From: Sphingomonadales bacterium
GTDB lineage: Bacteria > Pseudomonadota > Alphaproteobacteria > Sphingomonadales > Sphingomonadaceae
Direction: 5' to 3'
Assembly: GCA_028870315.1 (NCBI GenBank)
Contig: JAGWPW010000096.1
Location: 1-57,001 of the forward strand
Length of the DNA stretch: 57,001 bases
A program made the position numbers and the translations under genes. The first letter of the stretch is position 1. Each line of letters begins with the position of its first letter. The notes under the pieces are model-generated. The model worked only from the letters and a program-made list of their open reading frames with translations. It was not told the DNA's origin and searched no databases. Shown one piece after another: positions 8,482 to 17,995 of this stretch.

Positions 8482-9312
8482 CTATTCGGTCATCCTGGCG
8501 GCGATCGCCAGATAATCCTCGACGCGCAGCGTTTCGGCGCGCCGCGCGGGATCGATCCCCAGTTCCTCCAGCCTCGCCAGCGCGCCGGGCAGGGCCTTGA
8601 GGCTCTGGCGCAGCATCTTGCGGCGCTGGCCGAAGGCAGCTTCGGTCAGGCGTTCCAGGGTCCGGGCCGAGACGCCCTCGCGCATCGCGGCGGGCTCGAC
8701 ATGCACCACCGCCGACATCACCTTTGGTGGCGGGGTGAAGGCGCTGCGGTGGACTTTCATGGCGATGCGTGCGCTCGCGCGCCACTGCGCGAGGACGGCA
8801 AGCCGGCCATAGGCATCGCTGCCGGGGCTGGCGACGATGCGCTCGGCGACCTCTGCCTGGAACATCAGCGTCAACGAAGTCCAGCGCGGTGGCCAGCTTT
8901 CGCCCGAAAGCCAGCGGGTGAACAGCGCCGTCCCGACATTATAGGGCAGGTTGGCGAGGATCGCATAGGGCTCGTCTATCAGGCCGGCGGGATCGATGCG
9001 CAGCGCATCGCCCTCGATCACGCGCAGCCGCCCGGGGAAGGCCTCGGCCAGTTCGGCGAGCGCGGGGAGGCAGCGGCGATCCATCTCGATCGCGGTGACC
9101 CGCGCGCCGGCGCGCAGCATCGCCCGGGTGAGGCCGCCGGGACCGGGGCCGATCTCCAGCACCGCGCGGTCGGCGAGCGCGCCGGGGATCGCGGCGATGC
9201 GCGCCAGCAATTGCTCGTCGAGCAGGAAGTTCTGGCCGAGCGCCCTGGTGGCGATCAGGCCGTGGAGGTTGATGACCTCGCGAAGCCGGGGAAGCGCGGG
9301 CGCTTCGTTCAC
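8482..9312 (-). CDS. rsmA: 16S rRNA (adenine1518-N6/adenine1519-N6)-dimethyltransferase RsmA/KsgA
   Basis: A 276-residue SAM-dependent methyltransferase that dimethylates two adjacent adenines near the 3' end of 16S rRNA during small-subunit maturation. The N-terminal ALGQNFLLD (24-32), SAM-binding [10 protein letters not shown] (51-60) and catalytic NLPYNVGT (121-128) motifs are all present, and the small C-terminal helical domain carries [12 protein letters not shown]. Start: GTG at 9312, which overlaps the pdxA stop by four bases (GTGA); an in-frame upstream ATG would lie inside pdxA and add Arg-rich sequence foreign to the family. It is the last gene of lptD-surA-pdxA-rsmA, an order common in proteobacteria. 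Confidence 0.96.
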   Translation of the reverse strand: MNEAPALPRLREVINLHGLIATRALGQNFLLDEQLLARIAAIPGALADRAVLEIGPGPGGLTRAMLRAGARVTAIEMDRRCLPALAELAEAFPGRLRVIEGDALRIDPAGLIDEPYAILANLPYNVGTALFTRWLSGESWPPRWTSLTLMFQAEVAERIVASPGSDAYGRLAVLAQWRASARIAMKVHRSAFTPPPKVMSAVVHVEPAAMREGVSARTLERLTEAAFGQRRKMLRQSLKALPGALARLEELGIDPARRAETLRVEDYLAIAARMTE

Positions 9313-10331
9313 GCCAGCACGCGGGCGGCGGCGCGGCGCGCGGCGCATTCGCCGGCAAGGCGCAGCGCGGCGATGGTCGCGCCCGGATCGGCGCTGCCGC
9401 GGCCGGCGATCGCGAAGGCGGTGCCGTGATCGGGCGAGGTGCGCACGATCGGCAGGCCGAGCGTGACATTGACCCCGGCGTCGAAATCGAGCGTCTTGAG
9501 CGGGATCAGCGCCTGGTCGTGATACATGCAGAGCGCAAGGTCATAGCCGCCGCGCGCGCGCGGGGTGAACAGCGCGTCGGCAGGATGCGGCCCGGTCGCG
9601 GCGATGCCCTCGGCCTGCAAGCGCGCGATGGCGGGCGCGATGATCTCGGCCTCCTCGCTGCCCATCCGGCCCGCCTCGCCGGCATGCGGGTTGAGCGCGG
9701 CGACGGCAAGGCGCGGGCGGGCGATGCCGAAGTCGCGGGTGAGGGCGGCGACGGCGATCCGCGCGCGGCGCAGGATGAGCTCAATCCCGATCGCCCCCGG
9801 CACCGCCGACAGCGGGATGTGCACGGTCAGCGGCACGGTGCGCAGCGAGGGCGCGGCGAGCATCATCACCGCATCCTCGGGCGCGATGCCGCAGGCATCG
9901 GCGACAAATTCGGTCTGGCCCGGATGATGAAAGCCGACCTCGGCGAGCAGCGCCTTGGCGATCGGCCCGGTGACGACGCCCGACGCCGCGCCGCTGACCG
10001 CGAGCCGCGTCGCTTCGGTCAGCGAGGCGAGCGCCAACTCGGCGCCCGCGCGCGCCGGCTTGCCAGGCGCATAGGCGGCATCGCCGCAATCGAGCACCGG
10101 CAGCGCTGCATCGAAGCAGCCCTGCGCTTGCGCCGGATCGGCGATGACGCGCACCGGCAGGTCGAGCCCGCGTGTCCTGGCGGCGGCGCGCAGCAGCCCG
10201 GCACCGCCCAGCGCGAAGAACACCGGCAGCCGCCGCGGCACCCGGCTCAGCCAGGCGCTGGCCAGCAATTCGGGCCCGACCCCGGCGGGATCGCCCAGCG
10301 AGACCGCAAGTGCAAGCGCGGCGGGCGGCAC
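9309..10331 (-). CDS. pdxA: 4-hydroxythreonine-4-phosphate dehydrogenase PdxA
   Basis: A 340-residue NAD-dependent dehydrogenase of the DXP-dependent pyridoxal 5'-phosphate pathway. It oxidises 4-phosphohydroxy-L-threonine to a product that goes on to PdxJ. Visible hallmarks are [12 protein letters not shown] at 11-22, the metal-binding [10 protein letters not shown] and [11 protein letters not shown] segments, and the C-terminal [17 protein letters not shown]. The start is a GTG at 10331, seven bases after the surA stop, with no strong ribosome site, so translation is probably coupled to surA. The stop overlaps the rsmA GTG. Confidence 0.96.
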   Translation of the reverse strand: MPPAALALAVSLGDPAGVGPELLASAWLSRVPRRLPVFFALGGAGLLRAAARTRGLDLPVRVIADPAQAQGCFDAALPVLDCGDAAYAPGKPARAGAELALASLTEATRLAVSGAASGVVTGPIAKALLAEVGFHHPGQTEFVADACGIAPEDAVMMLAAPSLRTVPLTVHIPLSAVPGAIGIELILRRARIAVAALTRDFGIARPRLAVAALNPHAGEAGRMGSEEAEIIAPAIARLQAEGIAATGPHPADALFTPRARGGYDLALCMYHDQALIPLKTLDFDAGVNVTLGLPIVRTSPDHGTAFAIAGRGSADPGATIAALRLAGECAARRAAARVLA

Positions 10332-10338
10332 GTTCCGG

Positions 10339-11706
10339 TCAGTTATATTCGATGATCGCGTCGCGCCGCAGGTCGCGCAGATACATCTGCGCGCGCTTGT
10401 TGACGCGATCGTCCTGCATCTGGTTCATCAATTCATCGAAGCTTGGCGCGTTCTCGGCCTTGGGATCGTCGCGGCCGCACAGCATCAGCACCCGCACCCC
10501 TTCCTTGAGCGAGCCGAAGGGCTGGGTTTCCTCGCCGATCGACAGCTTGAGCAGCGAGGTCTGGAGCGCGGCCGGCAGATCGCGCGCGCGCACCTGGTCG
10601 TTGGCGACCACCTGCGCGCCGATCTTGGCGGCGACCGCATCGACCGCGCCGCAGCCATGCGCGGTCTTCATCGCATCGGCGAAGGCCTGCGCGCGGCGGG
10701 TCGCCTCGGCTTCGCTGGTGTCGGCCGGGAAATTGATCGACACCTGCTTGAGCGCCAGCACCGCATCGCGCGGGTCGGCGGTGAGCAGCTGGCGCTTGTC
10801 GATGAGCAGCAGGATCGAGAATCCGCCGCCCACCGGGACCGGGCCGACGAGCTGGCCGGGGCTGAGATCGCGCGCCGCATTGGCCAGCTCGGTGGGGAGC
10901 TGGGCGAGCCGGATCCAGCCGAGATCGCCGCCGACCGCCGCGGTCGAGGCCTCGGAATACTGTCTTGCATAGGCAACGAAGCTGCCGCCCTGGCGCAGCT
11001 GGTCCATGATCCGCCGCGCGTTCTGCTCGACCGTCGTGGCGGTTTCGGGGGTGGCCGAGAGATAGATTTCGCCGAGCCGGTATTCCTCGGTGCCCTTTTC
11101 GGCCTTGAGCTGGGCGAGCAGATCGTTGACCTCGGCCTCGCTGACATTGATGAACGGCTGGACGTTGCGCCGCAGCACCCGCTGCCAGGCGAGCTCGCCG
11201 CGGATCTGGCGCTTGAGCGAGGCGGACGAGGAGCCGACCTTGACGAGATAGGCATCGAGCGCGGGCACCGTCTGGTGGAAATTGCCGGTGGCGACGCGGG
11301 CATAGGCATCATCGACGTCGGCATCGGTGATGTCGATGTCGGCGACCTTGGCTTCCTGGATTTCGAGCGTTTCGTCGATGAGATTGCGCAGCACCTGGAG
11401 GCGCAGCCGCTCGGTCTCCTCGGCGCTCACCTTGTTGTTGTTGGCGGCGAGGATCAGCGCGAGCCGCTGCTCGACGTCGGTGCCGGTGATGATGTCGCCG
11501 TTGACGATCGCGGTCGGGCGGCGGATGTTCGGGCTGTCCTTGCCGAACATCTGGATATTGTCGGGAATCGAGATCGCGCCCTGCGCGGTTTCCTGCACCG
11601 GCCCGGACTCGGCCTCCTGCGCGATCGCACAGTTCACGACCGCGAATCCGGCGGCGAGCGAAAGCAACAGTCCCGCGGCGATGCGCGCGCGATTGCGAAT
11701 GGTCAC
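10339..11706 (-). CDS. surA: periplasmic chaperone / peptidyl-prolyl isomerase SurA
   Basis: A 455-residue periplasmic chaperone that escorts outer-membrane beta-barrels, including LptD, to the BAM complex. A signal peptide covers about residues 1-28 (RIAAGLLLSLAAGFAVVNC then AIAQ). Next come the SurA N domain (VNGDIITGTDVEQRLAL; VLRNLIDETLEIQEA), a parvulin domain (RLGEIYLSA to GGGFSILLLIDKR, with GGDLGWI) and a second, degenerate parvulin-like region, then a C-terminal helix. The GTG at 11706 was chosen because it starts a proper signal peptide; the upstream open frame runs into lptD. The gene follows lptD by 148 bases, the classical order. Confidence 0.93.
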   Translation of the reverse strand: MTIRNRARIAAGLLLSLAAGFAVVNCAIAQEAESGPVQETAQGAISIPDNIQMFGKDSPNIRRPTAIVNGDIITGTDVEQRLALILAANNNKVSAEETERLRLQVLRNLIDETLEIQEAKVADIDITDADVDDAYARVATGNFHQTVPALDAYLVKVGSSSASLKRQIRGELAWQRVLRRNVQPFINVSEAEVNDLLAQLKAEKGTEEYRLGEIYLSATPETATTVEQNARRIMDQLRQGGSFVAYARQYSEASTAAVGGDLGWIRLAQLPTELANAARDLSPGQLVGPVPVGGGFSILLLIDKRQLLTADPRDAVLALKQVSINFPADTSEAEATRRAQAFADAMKTAHGCGAVDAVAAKIGAQVVANDQVRARDLPAALQTSLLKLSIGEETQPFGSLKEGVRVLMLCGRDDPKAENAPSFDELMNQMQDDRVNKRAQMYLRDLRRDAIIEYN

Positions 11707-11854
11707 CTGTGCGTCGATCCTGTCTCTGGCGCGCGGCGCCGGGCCAGGTCGGCATGGCTGCGGCGATGTTAACGAAAGCTGAGTATCCCCCGGGCGGACC
11801 CGTTGACCATGTGCCGTTAGCGCCTTTGGCTGCCGATGCCAACGCCGCCGCGCG

Positions 11855-14230
11855 TCATCGCCCGCGCATCCCGAGATTCTTGAGCGAAAGGTGGATGAGG
11901 AAGCTGTTGCCGCGCACCGCATCGCCGATGGTGATGAAGTCGCGCCGCCAGGTGATATCGAGTTCGAGGCAATCGCTTTGATAGGAGATGCCGGCGCGGG
12001 TGCGCAGCGGCTGGATCGTCGTCGGGGTCTGGTTGGGCAGCAGGCTCGCCTGGCTGAGATCGAAGATCCCCGATCCGAACGCCGACCAGTAAGGCCCCAT
12101 CGCCACGCGCCCGGCAAGGCGCAGCTCGTTCGCGTCCTGGAGGTCTTCGAGGGTCAGCGCGGTCTGGCGGTTGAGGCGCAGATAGCCGACCTCGATATAG
12201 CTTTTGTCACTGCCGATGGTCGCGTCGAACTCGTTGCGATGGAAGACGTAGCTGCTCTTGTCGATGCGGAAGCGCTCGGTCAGCGACAGCAAGTCGTGAT
12301 AGCGCACCTCGATGCGGCCGACGATGTCGGACAACCGGTCATAAAGCCCGGTGCCGTTGGGCAGCAGCGTGACATCGTTGGTCAGGCGATAGGACTGGCC
12401 GACGGTGCCATTGGCGCTGAGCCCGGGCCGCTCAAGCTGCCAGTCGATGCCATAGGTGACATGCGCGCCATCCTCGACGCGATCATAGCCGGGAAAGCGG
12501 TTGAGCGCGAAGAGATTGTCGTCCTCGAGCTCGACCGCGCGCGAATCCTCGTTCGGGATCGCAAGGTTGCGCACCGGCGGCGTGGCGACGAACTGGATAT
12601 GCGGGGTGAACACCTGGGTGCCACCGAACAGCGCGCCGACCAGTGGCCAGGTGACATCGACCGCGCCGGTCGCGACGCCGCGCGCCTGCCAGCCGGGCAG
12701 GCCCTGATAGACGGTGACCGGGTTCAGATCGTTGTTGGTGCTGTGATAGACATCGCCGCGCAACAGCCCGGTGAAGGTGATGACCTGGCCGAGCGAGGTG
12801 ATCTGCCGCAATTGCCACTGCGCGCTGGCGAAGGCGCGCTGCATGTCCTCGCCGGCGCTGCGGGTGATCGCGAGGCTGTTCGCCTGGAGCTCGATCACTC
12901 CGCCGAGCAGCGGATCGGCGATGCGGCGGCGATAGTCGATTTCCGGGAGCGCGAGCGGCACCAGCCCCTGGCGCTCGTCGGGGCGCAGCGTCTCGAAGGC
13001 CCAGCCGGTGATCGAGAAATAGCTGTCGGTGTCGATATGGCTCAGGCTCGCGGTCGAACGCAGCGTGTCGTCGCCCGAGATATAATAGCGCTGGAGGAAG
13101 GTGCGGTCGGTCGTCAGCCGGCCCGAAAAATCGAGCGTCCAGCCCGGCGAGAGCTGGAACGAGCCGTTGGTGTCGAGATAGCCGCGGAAGCTGGTCCTGG
13201 CATTGGGGCTGGCGGTGATCGCGCCCACCGGGATGCGCGGGCTGCTCGTCGCATAGGCGGTGATCTGGAAGGCGCCGAGGCTGGTGAGATCGCGATACTG
13301 GACCTCGCCCATCGGCGCCACCTTGGAGAACAGATAGGCGGTGGCGGTGATGTCGCTGTTGGCACCGAGGCGCTGGTAATAGGGCTGATCGTATTCGATG
13401 CCGTTCGCCGCCGAGACGCGGAAATTGGGGATCAGCAATCCGGCGAGCGCCCGCCCGTCGGTGGCGATCGAGATCGTCGCGGGCGACTTGGGCAGATGCA
13501 GCCCGAAAATGATCAGCCGCGCGCCATAGAAGCGCATCAGCCGGCGGTGGGGGTTGTAGACCACGCGCTCGGCATCGATCCTCCAGCTCGGCTGCACGTC
13601 GCAGCCGCGGGTGTTGACAACCGCGCAGCCGGTATAGGCCGCCCGCTTGAGGATCACCCGGCCTTCGGCATCGCGCGCGCCTTCGACCGCGGCGAGACGG
13701 CCGCCCTCGCGCAGCGCCATCAGGAAGTTTTCCATGGTGCCGACGTCGAAGCTGTCGGTCAGCTCGACATGGTTGGTGAAGATCTGGTTGCCGTCCTTGT
13801 CGACCACGCGCACCTTGCCGGTGGCGACGATCTGCCCGGTATTGCGGTTGTAGGTGACCTTGTCGGCGACCACGCTCTGATCCTGGCGTTGCAGGAAAAC
13901 GTTGCCGGTGGCGGTGAGGATCTCGGTCTGGTCGTCGTATTCGGCCTTGTCCGCCTCGAACGAGACGGGCGCCTGCTCCTTCCCGCCCGCGGTCGTGGGG
14001 GCGATGGTCGGCAGCACCGGGGAAAGCGCGGCGCCGGTGGCGATGGGCGCGCCCAGCCCGCGGGGAAGCAGCGTGTCGGTGTCGGGAAGCCCGAAGGGAT
14101 CGGCCATCGCCCGGGTTGCGCCAAGGCCGAGCGCCAGCACAAACAGGCCGGCGCGCCACGCCGACGGTTTCCCGGGAACCGCATCGGACGTCCGCCGTTG
14201 ATAGGGCATGAGCCGTGCGAAGGGGAGCAT
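11855..14230 (-). CDS. lptD: LPS-assembly protein LptD
   Basis: A 791-residue outer-membrane beta-barrel that inserts lipopolysaccharide into the outer leaflet together with LptE. After a signal peptide (about residues 1-42, ending GATRAMA) comes the periplasmic beta-jellyroll domain, with the repeats ADKAEYDDQTEILTATGNV and ADKVTYNRNTGQIVATGKV. A large barrel follows from about residue 190 to the C-terminal aromatic/hydrophobic end. Cys residues in YTGCAVVNTRGCDVQP may form the disulphide found in this family. The ATG at 14230 begins a plausible signal peptide; an upstream in-frame ATG at 14347 would overlap pepA. The promoter should lie in the 109-base gap shared with divergent pepA. Confidence 0.93.
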   Translation of the reverse strand: MLPFARLMPYQRRTSDAVPGKPSAWRAGLFVLALGLGATRAMADPFGLPDTDTLLPRGLGAPIATGAALSPVLPTIAPTTAGGKEQAPVSFEADKAEYDDQTEILTATGNVFLQRQDQSVVADKVTYNRNTGQIVATGKVRVVDKDGNQIFTNHVELTDSFDVGTMENFLMALREGGRLAAVEGARDAEGRVILKRAAYTGCAVVNTRGCDVQPSWRIDAERVVYNPHRRLMRFYGARLIIFGLHLPKSPATISIATDGRALAGLLIPNFRVSAANGIEYDQPYYQRLGANSDITATAYLFSKVAPMGEVQYRDLTSLGAFQITAYATSSPRIPVGAITASPNARTSFRGYLDTNGSFQLSPGWTLDFSGRLTTDRTFLQRYYISGDDTLRSTASLSHIDTDSYFSITGWAFETLRPDERQGLVPLALPEIDYRRRIADPLLGGVIELQANSLAITRSAGEDMQRAFASAQWQLRQITSLGQVITFTGLLRGDVYHSTNNDLNPVTVYQGLPGWQARGVATGAVDVTWPLVGALFGGTQVFTPHIQFVATPPVRNLAIPNEDSRAVELEDDNLFALNRFPGYDRVEDGAHVTYGIDWQLERPGLSANGTVGQSYRLTNDVTLLPNGTGLYDRLSDIVGRIEVRYHDLLSLTERFRIDKSSYVFHRNEFDATIGSDKSYIEVGYLRLNRQTALTLEDLQDANELRLAGRVAMGPYWSAFGSGIFDLSQASLLPNQTPTTIQPLRTRAGISYQSDCLELDITWRRDFITIGDAVRGNSFLIHLSLKNLGMRGR

Positions 14231-14339
14231 GGCTTGCCTATTGCACCCATGCGCCCTAACTGCAATCGGCGAGCGGCGGCGCTTTGCCGGCAGCCGCAAT
14301 CCGAGCCCTGAGCCGAGCTGAATTCGCGTGGGAGTGCGC

Positions 14340-15815
14340 ATGGACATCCGTTTCCTCGAAGCCGGAACCGAAGCTGCGGGCGATGGCGCGCCGATGGTCG
14401 TCGCGCGGATCGTCGATCAGGATGCGCTGCCCGCCGACCTGGAGCCGGTGCTCGGCGAAGCCGCGCGGGCGTCGCGCTTCACCGGCAAGCCGGGCCAGCT
14501 TTTCGAAGGTTTCGTCACCCGCGATGGCGCTGTGGTGCGGGTGGTGCTGCTCGGCGCGGGCGAAAGCGATGCGAAGGATCGCGATCTCGCGCTCGAAAAG
14601 GCGGGCGCGGCGCTGAGCGCGCGCTTTCTCGCCGCGGGGGTCGAGGGCGTCCAGCTCGATCTGCGCGGCCCTGCGCTCTCGGCCGAGGGCGCGGCGCGGG
14701 TGCTGCTCGGCGCGCGGCTGCGGGCATGGCGGATGGACGCCTATCGCACCACCCAGAAGCCCGAGCAGAAACGCACGCTGATGCGCATCGCGGTTTCGGG
14801 CGCGCCCGCGGGCACCGAGGCGGTGTGGCAGCGCGAGGCGGCGGTTGCCGAAGGCGTCGAATTCACCCGCGAGCTTGTCACCGAGCCTGCCAATATCCTG
14901 TTTCCCGAAAGCTTCGTTGCGCGCTGCGAGGCGCGATTTGCCGGGACCGGGGTTGCCATGCGGGTGCTCGACGAGCCGGCGATGCGCGAGCTTGGCATGG
15001 GTGCGCTGCTCGGGGTGGCGCAGGGCTCGGTGCGGCCGCCGCGCCTGCTCGCGCTTGAATGGAACGGCGGCGGCGATGCCGCGCGGCCGACGGTGTTCAT
15101 CGGCAAGGGTGTCACTTTCGATACCGGCGGCATCAGCCTCAAGCCGCCCGCCGGCATGGAGGACATGAAGTGGGACATGGGCGGCGCGGGCGCGGTCGCC
15201 GGCGCGATGCTGGCGCTCGCCGGGCGCAAGGCGAAGGCGCATGTCGTCGGCATCTGCGGGCTGGTCGAGAACATGCCCGATGGCAATGCCCAGCGCCCGG
15301 GCGACGTCGTCACCTCGATGTCGGGCCAGACGATCGAGGTGATCAACACCGATGCCGAAGGGCGGCTGGTGCTGTGCGATGCGCTGACCTGGGCGCAGCG
15401 CGTCTGGTCGCCGGCGCGGATCGTCGATCTTGCGACGCTGACCGGGGCGATCATCGCCACGCTCGCCATGGAATATGCCGGGATTTTCAGCAACGACGAT
15501 CCGCTTGCAGACGCGCTGGCCAGCGCGGGCGAGGCAACGGGCGAGAAGCTGTGGCGGCTGCCGATGGGCGCGGCCTATGACAAGCAGCTCGACAGCGGCA
15601 TCGCCGACATGAAGAATGTCGGCGGCCGCTATGGCGGTTCGATCACCGCGGCGCAGTTCCTCCAGCGCTTCATCGACAAGGGGCAGGCCTGGGCGCATCT
15701 CGACATCGCCGGCACCGTCTGGGCCGACAAGCCCGGCGCGACCTGGGACAAGGGCGCGACGGGCTATGGCGTGCGGCTGCTAGACCGCTTCGTGCGCGAT
15801 ACGCTCGAAGGCTGA
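14340..15815 (+). CDS. pepA: leucyl aminopeptidase (M17 family)
   Basis: A 491-residue cytosolic aminopeptidase with two metal ions that removes N-terminal residues from peptides; in some bacteria PepA also binds DNA. The C-terminal catalytic domain shows GKGVTFDTGGISLKP (metal Lys and Asp), NMPDGNAQRPGDV and the family signature NTDAEGRLVLCD. The less conserved N-terminal domain covers about residues 1-165. The ATG at 14340 has GGGAG six bases before it; a GTG at 14328 in frame is the alternative. It is divergent from lptD and 11 bases before holC. Confidence 0.95.
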   Translation: MDIRFLEAGTEAAGDGAPMVVARIVDQDALPADLEPVLGEAARASRFTGKPGQLFEGFVTRDGAVVRVVLLGAGESDAKDRDLALEKAGAALSARFLAAGVEGVQLDLRGPALSAEGAARVLLGARLRAWRMDAYRTTQKPEQKRTLMRIAVSGAPAGTEAVWQREAAVAEGVEFTRELVTEPANILFPESFVARCEARFAGTGVAMRVLDEPAMRELGMGALLGVAQGSVRPPRLLALEWNGGGDAARPTVFIGKGVTFDTGGISLKPPAGMEDMKWDMGGAGAVAGAMLALAGRKAKAHVVGICGLVENMPDGNAQRPGDVVTSMSGQTIEVINTDAEGRLVLCDALTWAQRVWSPARIVDLATLTGAIIATLAMEYAGIFSNDDPLADALASAGEATGEKLWRLPMGAAYDKQLDSGIADMKNVGGRYGGSITAAQFLQRFIDKGQAWAHLDIAGTVWADKPGATWDKGATGYGVRLLDRFVRDTLEG

Positions 15816-15826
15816 GAGCGGCGCGG

Positions 15827-16261
15827 ATGCGCGTCGATTTCTACCAGCTCGCGCGCGATCCGGCTGAAACCGCGCTATGCGCGATCGCCGAAAGATCGCT
15901 GGCGATCGGCGAGCGGCTGCTGATCGTCTCGGCCGACAAGGCGCAGCGCGCGCGGATCAGCAAGGCGCTGTGGGCGCACCGGCCCGAAAGCTTCCTGGCC
16001 CATGGCGATGCCGGCAGCGGCGATGATGCACGCCAGCCGATCCTCATCGCCGCTGTGCCCGAGGCGACGAACGGCGCGCGCTTCCTCGCGCTTGCCGACG
16101 GGCAATGGCGCGAAGGCGCGGGCTTTGCGCGCATCTTCCTGCTGTTCGACGATGCCAGCATCGCCGCCGCGCGCCGCAGCTGGCGCGAGCTTGGGACGCG
16201 CGCGGGCGTCGAGCGGCGCTTCTGGGTGCAACAGGGCAGGGGCTGGCGTGAACGCTCCTGA
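15827..16261 (+). CDS. holC: DNA polymerase III chi subunit
   Basis: A 144-residue chi subunit that links the clamp-loader complex to single-stranded-DNA-binding protein at the replication fork. The start MRVDFYQLARDPAETALCAI, with AERSLAIGERLLIVSADKAQ and the C-terminal FLLFDDAS and RFWVQQGRGWRE, matches the family along its whole length. It follows pepA by 11 bases; the pepA-holC pairing is widespread in proteobacteria. The 174 bases after it, up to ndk, show no further gene. Confidence 0.9.
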   Translation: MRVDFYQLARDPAETALCAIAERSLAIGERLLIVSADKAQRARISKALWAHRPESFLAHGDAGSGDDARQPILIAAVPEATNGARFLALADGQWREGAGFARIFLLFDDASIAAARRSWRELGTRAGVERRFWVQQGRGWRERS

Positions 16262-16435
16262 AGCGTGCCCCGGAACCCGCCGCGCCGTACAAGCCACGAT
16301 TGCCCGACGCCCCATCGCCTTTGCGGAAACGAAGTTCATCGAGACTGAAAAACCGGTTCCACCTTTTTCGCGCGCTGCTATGGCGCGCCGCGCATCCCCG
16401 AACTTATGACCTTCCATCATCGCAAGGACGACACC

Positions 16436-16858
16436 ATGGCGCTTACCCGCACCTTTTCGATCATCAAGCCCGACGCCACCCGCCGCAACCTCACCGGCGC
16501 GGTGACCCGGATGCTGGAAGAGGCGGGGCTGCGCGTCGTTGCCTCCAAGCGCATCCGCATGACGAAGGAGCAGGCCGAGGGCTTCTACGGCGTCCACCGC
16601 GAACGCCCCTTCTTCGCCGATCTCGTCGCCTTCATGACCAGCGGCCCGGTGGTGGTGCAGGTGCTCGAAGGCGACGACGCGGTGAAGCGCAACCGCGACA
16701 TCATGGGCGCGACCAACCCCGCCCAGGCCGCGCCCGGCACGATCCGCAAGGAACTTGCCGAATCGATCGAGGCCAATTCGGTCCATGGCTCGGACAGCGA
16801 CGAGAATGCCGCGACCGAGATCGCCTTCTTCTTCAAGCCCGAAGAGATCGTCGGCTAA
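16436..16858 (+). CDS. ndk: nucleoside diphosphate kinase
   Basis: A 140-residue enzyme, the normal length, that transfers the gamma-phosphate of ATP to nucleoside diphosphates through a phosphohistidine. The active-site His is His117 in SVHGSDS, and the N-terminal [15 protein letters not shown] is standard. The ATG at 16436 has an AAGGA ribosome site; an in-frame ATG at 16406 would add ten atypical residues. It stands alone between holC and the small hypothetical gene and probably has its own promoter in 16262-16435, although I do not see a convincing -35/-10 pair. Confidence 0.97.
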   Translation: MALTRTFSIIKPDATRRNLTGAVTRMLEEAGLRVVASKRIRMTKEQAEGFYGVHRERPFFADLVAFMTSGPVVVQVLEGDDAVKRNRDIMGATNPAQAAPGTIRKELAESIEANSVHGSDSDENAATEIAFFFKPEEIVG

Positions 16859-17022
16859 AATGCGAGGGGCCATGCTCCTCGTCCGCCGATGCCGTCTTCG
16901 CGCGTCAACGGGCGAGCAGCGCCGCCCGGCCCGCCACCAGCGCCGGGAGGCGGTGCGGGGTCAGCGGCCTCTGGCCCTGGAAGCTCTTTTTTGATACGCT
17001 GCCTCTCACAAGGAGACTTCCG

Positions 17023-17268
17023 ATGAAAGGCATGGGTGAGGCAGGCGAGGCCTGCCCCTTCGAGTTCAATTTCGACGAGACCACATTCAAGCCCGGCGAT
17101 ACCGTCAGCTATCGCGTCAACGGCAGCCTCGAAGGCTTCCCCTTCGTGGGCACACTGCTCGAGGTGCATGGGGACCATGTCATCATCGCCGGTGATCCCG
17201 CGCATCCCGACACGCGCTATCGCGGCACCCGCGAAAGCCGGCCGCTGGTCGATTATTCACAGATCTAG
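17023..17268 (+). CDS. small hypothetical protein, probably all-beta
   Basis: An 81-residue protein I do not recognise. It has no signal peptide or membrane segment. From residue 22 it alternates short strands and turns (FKPGDTVSYRV, FVGTLLEVHGDHVIIAGD, TRYRGTRESRPLV), which suggests a small SH3- or KOW-like barrel, but this is only a pattern impression. The strong AAGGAG ribosome site eight bases before the ATG, and codon use like the neighbours, support a real gene. The TAG at 17266-17268 directly abuts a palindromic repeat. The 164 bases upstream, after ndk, contain no other gene that I can support. Confidence 0.72.
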   Translation: MKGMGEAGEACPFEFNFDETTFKPGDTVSYRVNGSLEGFPFVGTLLEVHGDHVIIAGDPAHPDTRYRGTRESRPLVDYSQI

Positions 17269-17269
17269 A

Positions 17270-17375
17270 GCATCGCTCCAAAATGTGGACGCCGGTTTTC
17301 GCCAAAAAGCGATGCGTCAACAAATTCTTGGAGAAAACTGCATGATTTTACGAAATCACGCAGCTTGCTATAGCG
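17270..17375. repeat. intergenic palindromic repeat with two hairpins
   Basis: Perfect arms GCATCGCT (17270-17277) and AGCGATGC (17308-17315) enclose a conserved-looking core that includes GCCGGTTTTCGCC. About 30 bases later TGATTT and AAATCA form a second hairpin around TACG (about 17343-17358). This architecture resembles short interspersed palindromic elements I know from sphingomonads and rhizobia. It lies between the stops of the convergent small hypothetical gene and purN and could serve both as a terminator-like structure. I saw no second copy in this window, so its repeat status is by resemblance only. Confidence 0.6.
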
Positions 17376-17391
17376 GTTTCAGACGGACCCC

Positions 17392-17991
17392 TCAGCGCGT
17401 CACCAGCGCAGCGAGGCAGCGCGCATAGAGCTGGTGTTCGGCGATGAGCACGCGCGCGGCGAGCGATTCGGTGGTGTCGCCGGGCAGCACCGCGACCCGC
17501 GTCTGGCCGAGCACCGGCCCGTCGTCGAGCGTGGCGGTGACCAGATGCACCGAGCAGCCGGCCTGCCTGTCGCCCGCCTCCAGCGCGCGCTGATGCGTGT
17601 GGAGGCCCTTGTAGCGCGGCAGCAGCGAGGGATGGATATTGATCATCCGCCCTTCCCAGCCGGCGACGAACTCGGGGGTGAGGATGCGCATGTAGCCCGC
17701 GAGCGCGACGAAGCGCGCGCCGCTCGCGCGGATCGCCTGGTCCATCGCGCCATCATGTTCGGCGCGCGCCATCCCCTTGTGCGCCAGCGCGAAGACCGGA
17801 ACGCCCTCGGCCTGGGCGAGCTTCAGCCCCGGCGCCTGGGGGTTGTTGCTGGCGACAAGCGCCAGGGCGAAGGGGCAGTCGGGCGCGCGGCTGGCGTAAA
17901 GCAGCGCCGCCATGTTGGTGCCGCTGCCCGAGATCAGCACCGCGACCTTGGTGCGCGGCCGCGCTCTGGCTTTGCCGGAGCTTTCGGCCAA
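17392..17991 (-). CDS. purN: phosphoribosylglycinamide formyltransferase PurN
   Basis: A 199-residue enzyme that transfers a formyl group from 10-formyl-tetrahydrofolate to GAR in step 3 of purine synthesis. It shows the phosphate-binding SGSGTNMAAL, the catalytic Asn-His in MINIHPSLLPRYKG, and the catalytic Asp in VTATLDDGPVLGQ. I place the start at the TTG at 17991 (LAESSGK), four bases after the purM stop and with TGAGAA as ribosome site; a TTG at 18003 inside the purM end is the alternative. Neither is an ATG, so initiation is probably coupled to purM. Confidence 0.93.
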   Translation of the reverse strand: MAESSGKARARPRTKVAVLISGSGTNMAALLYASRAPDCPFALALVASNNPQAPGLKLAQAEGVPVFALAHKGMARAEHDGAMDQAIRASGARFVALAGYMRILTPEFVAGWEGRMINIHPSLLPRYKGLHTHQRALEAGDRQAGCSVHLVTATLDDGPVLGQTRVAVLPGDTTESLAARVLIAEHQLYARCLAALVTR

Positions 17992-17995
17992 ATTC

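Noticed and set aside
11891..14311. 806-residue plus-strand open frame opposite lptD
   Set aside because: Shadow frame; lptD on the minus strand explains the sequence completely.
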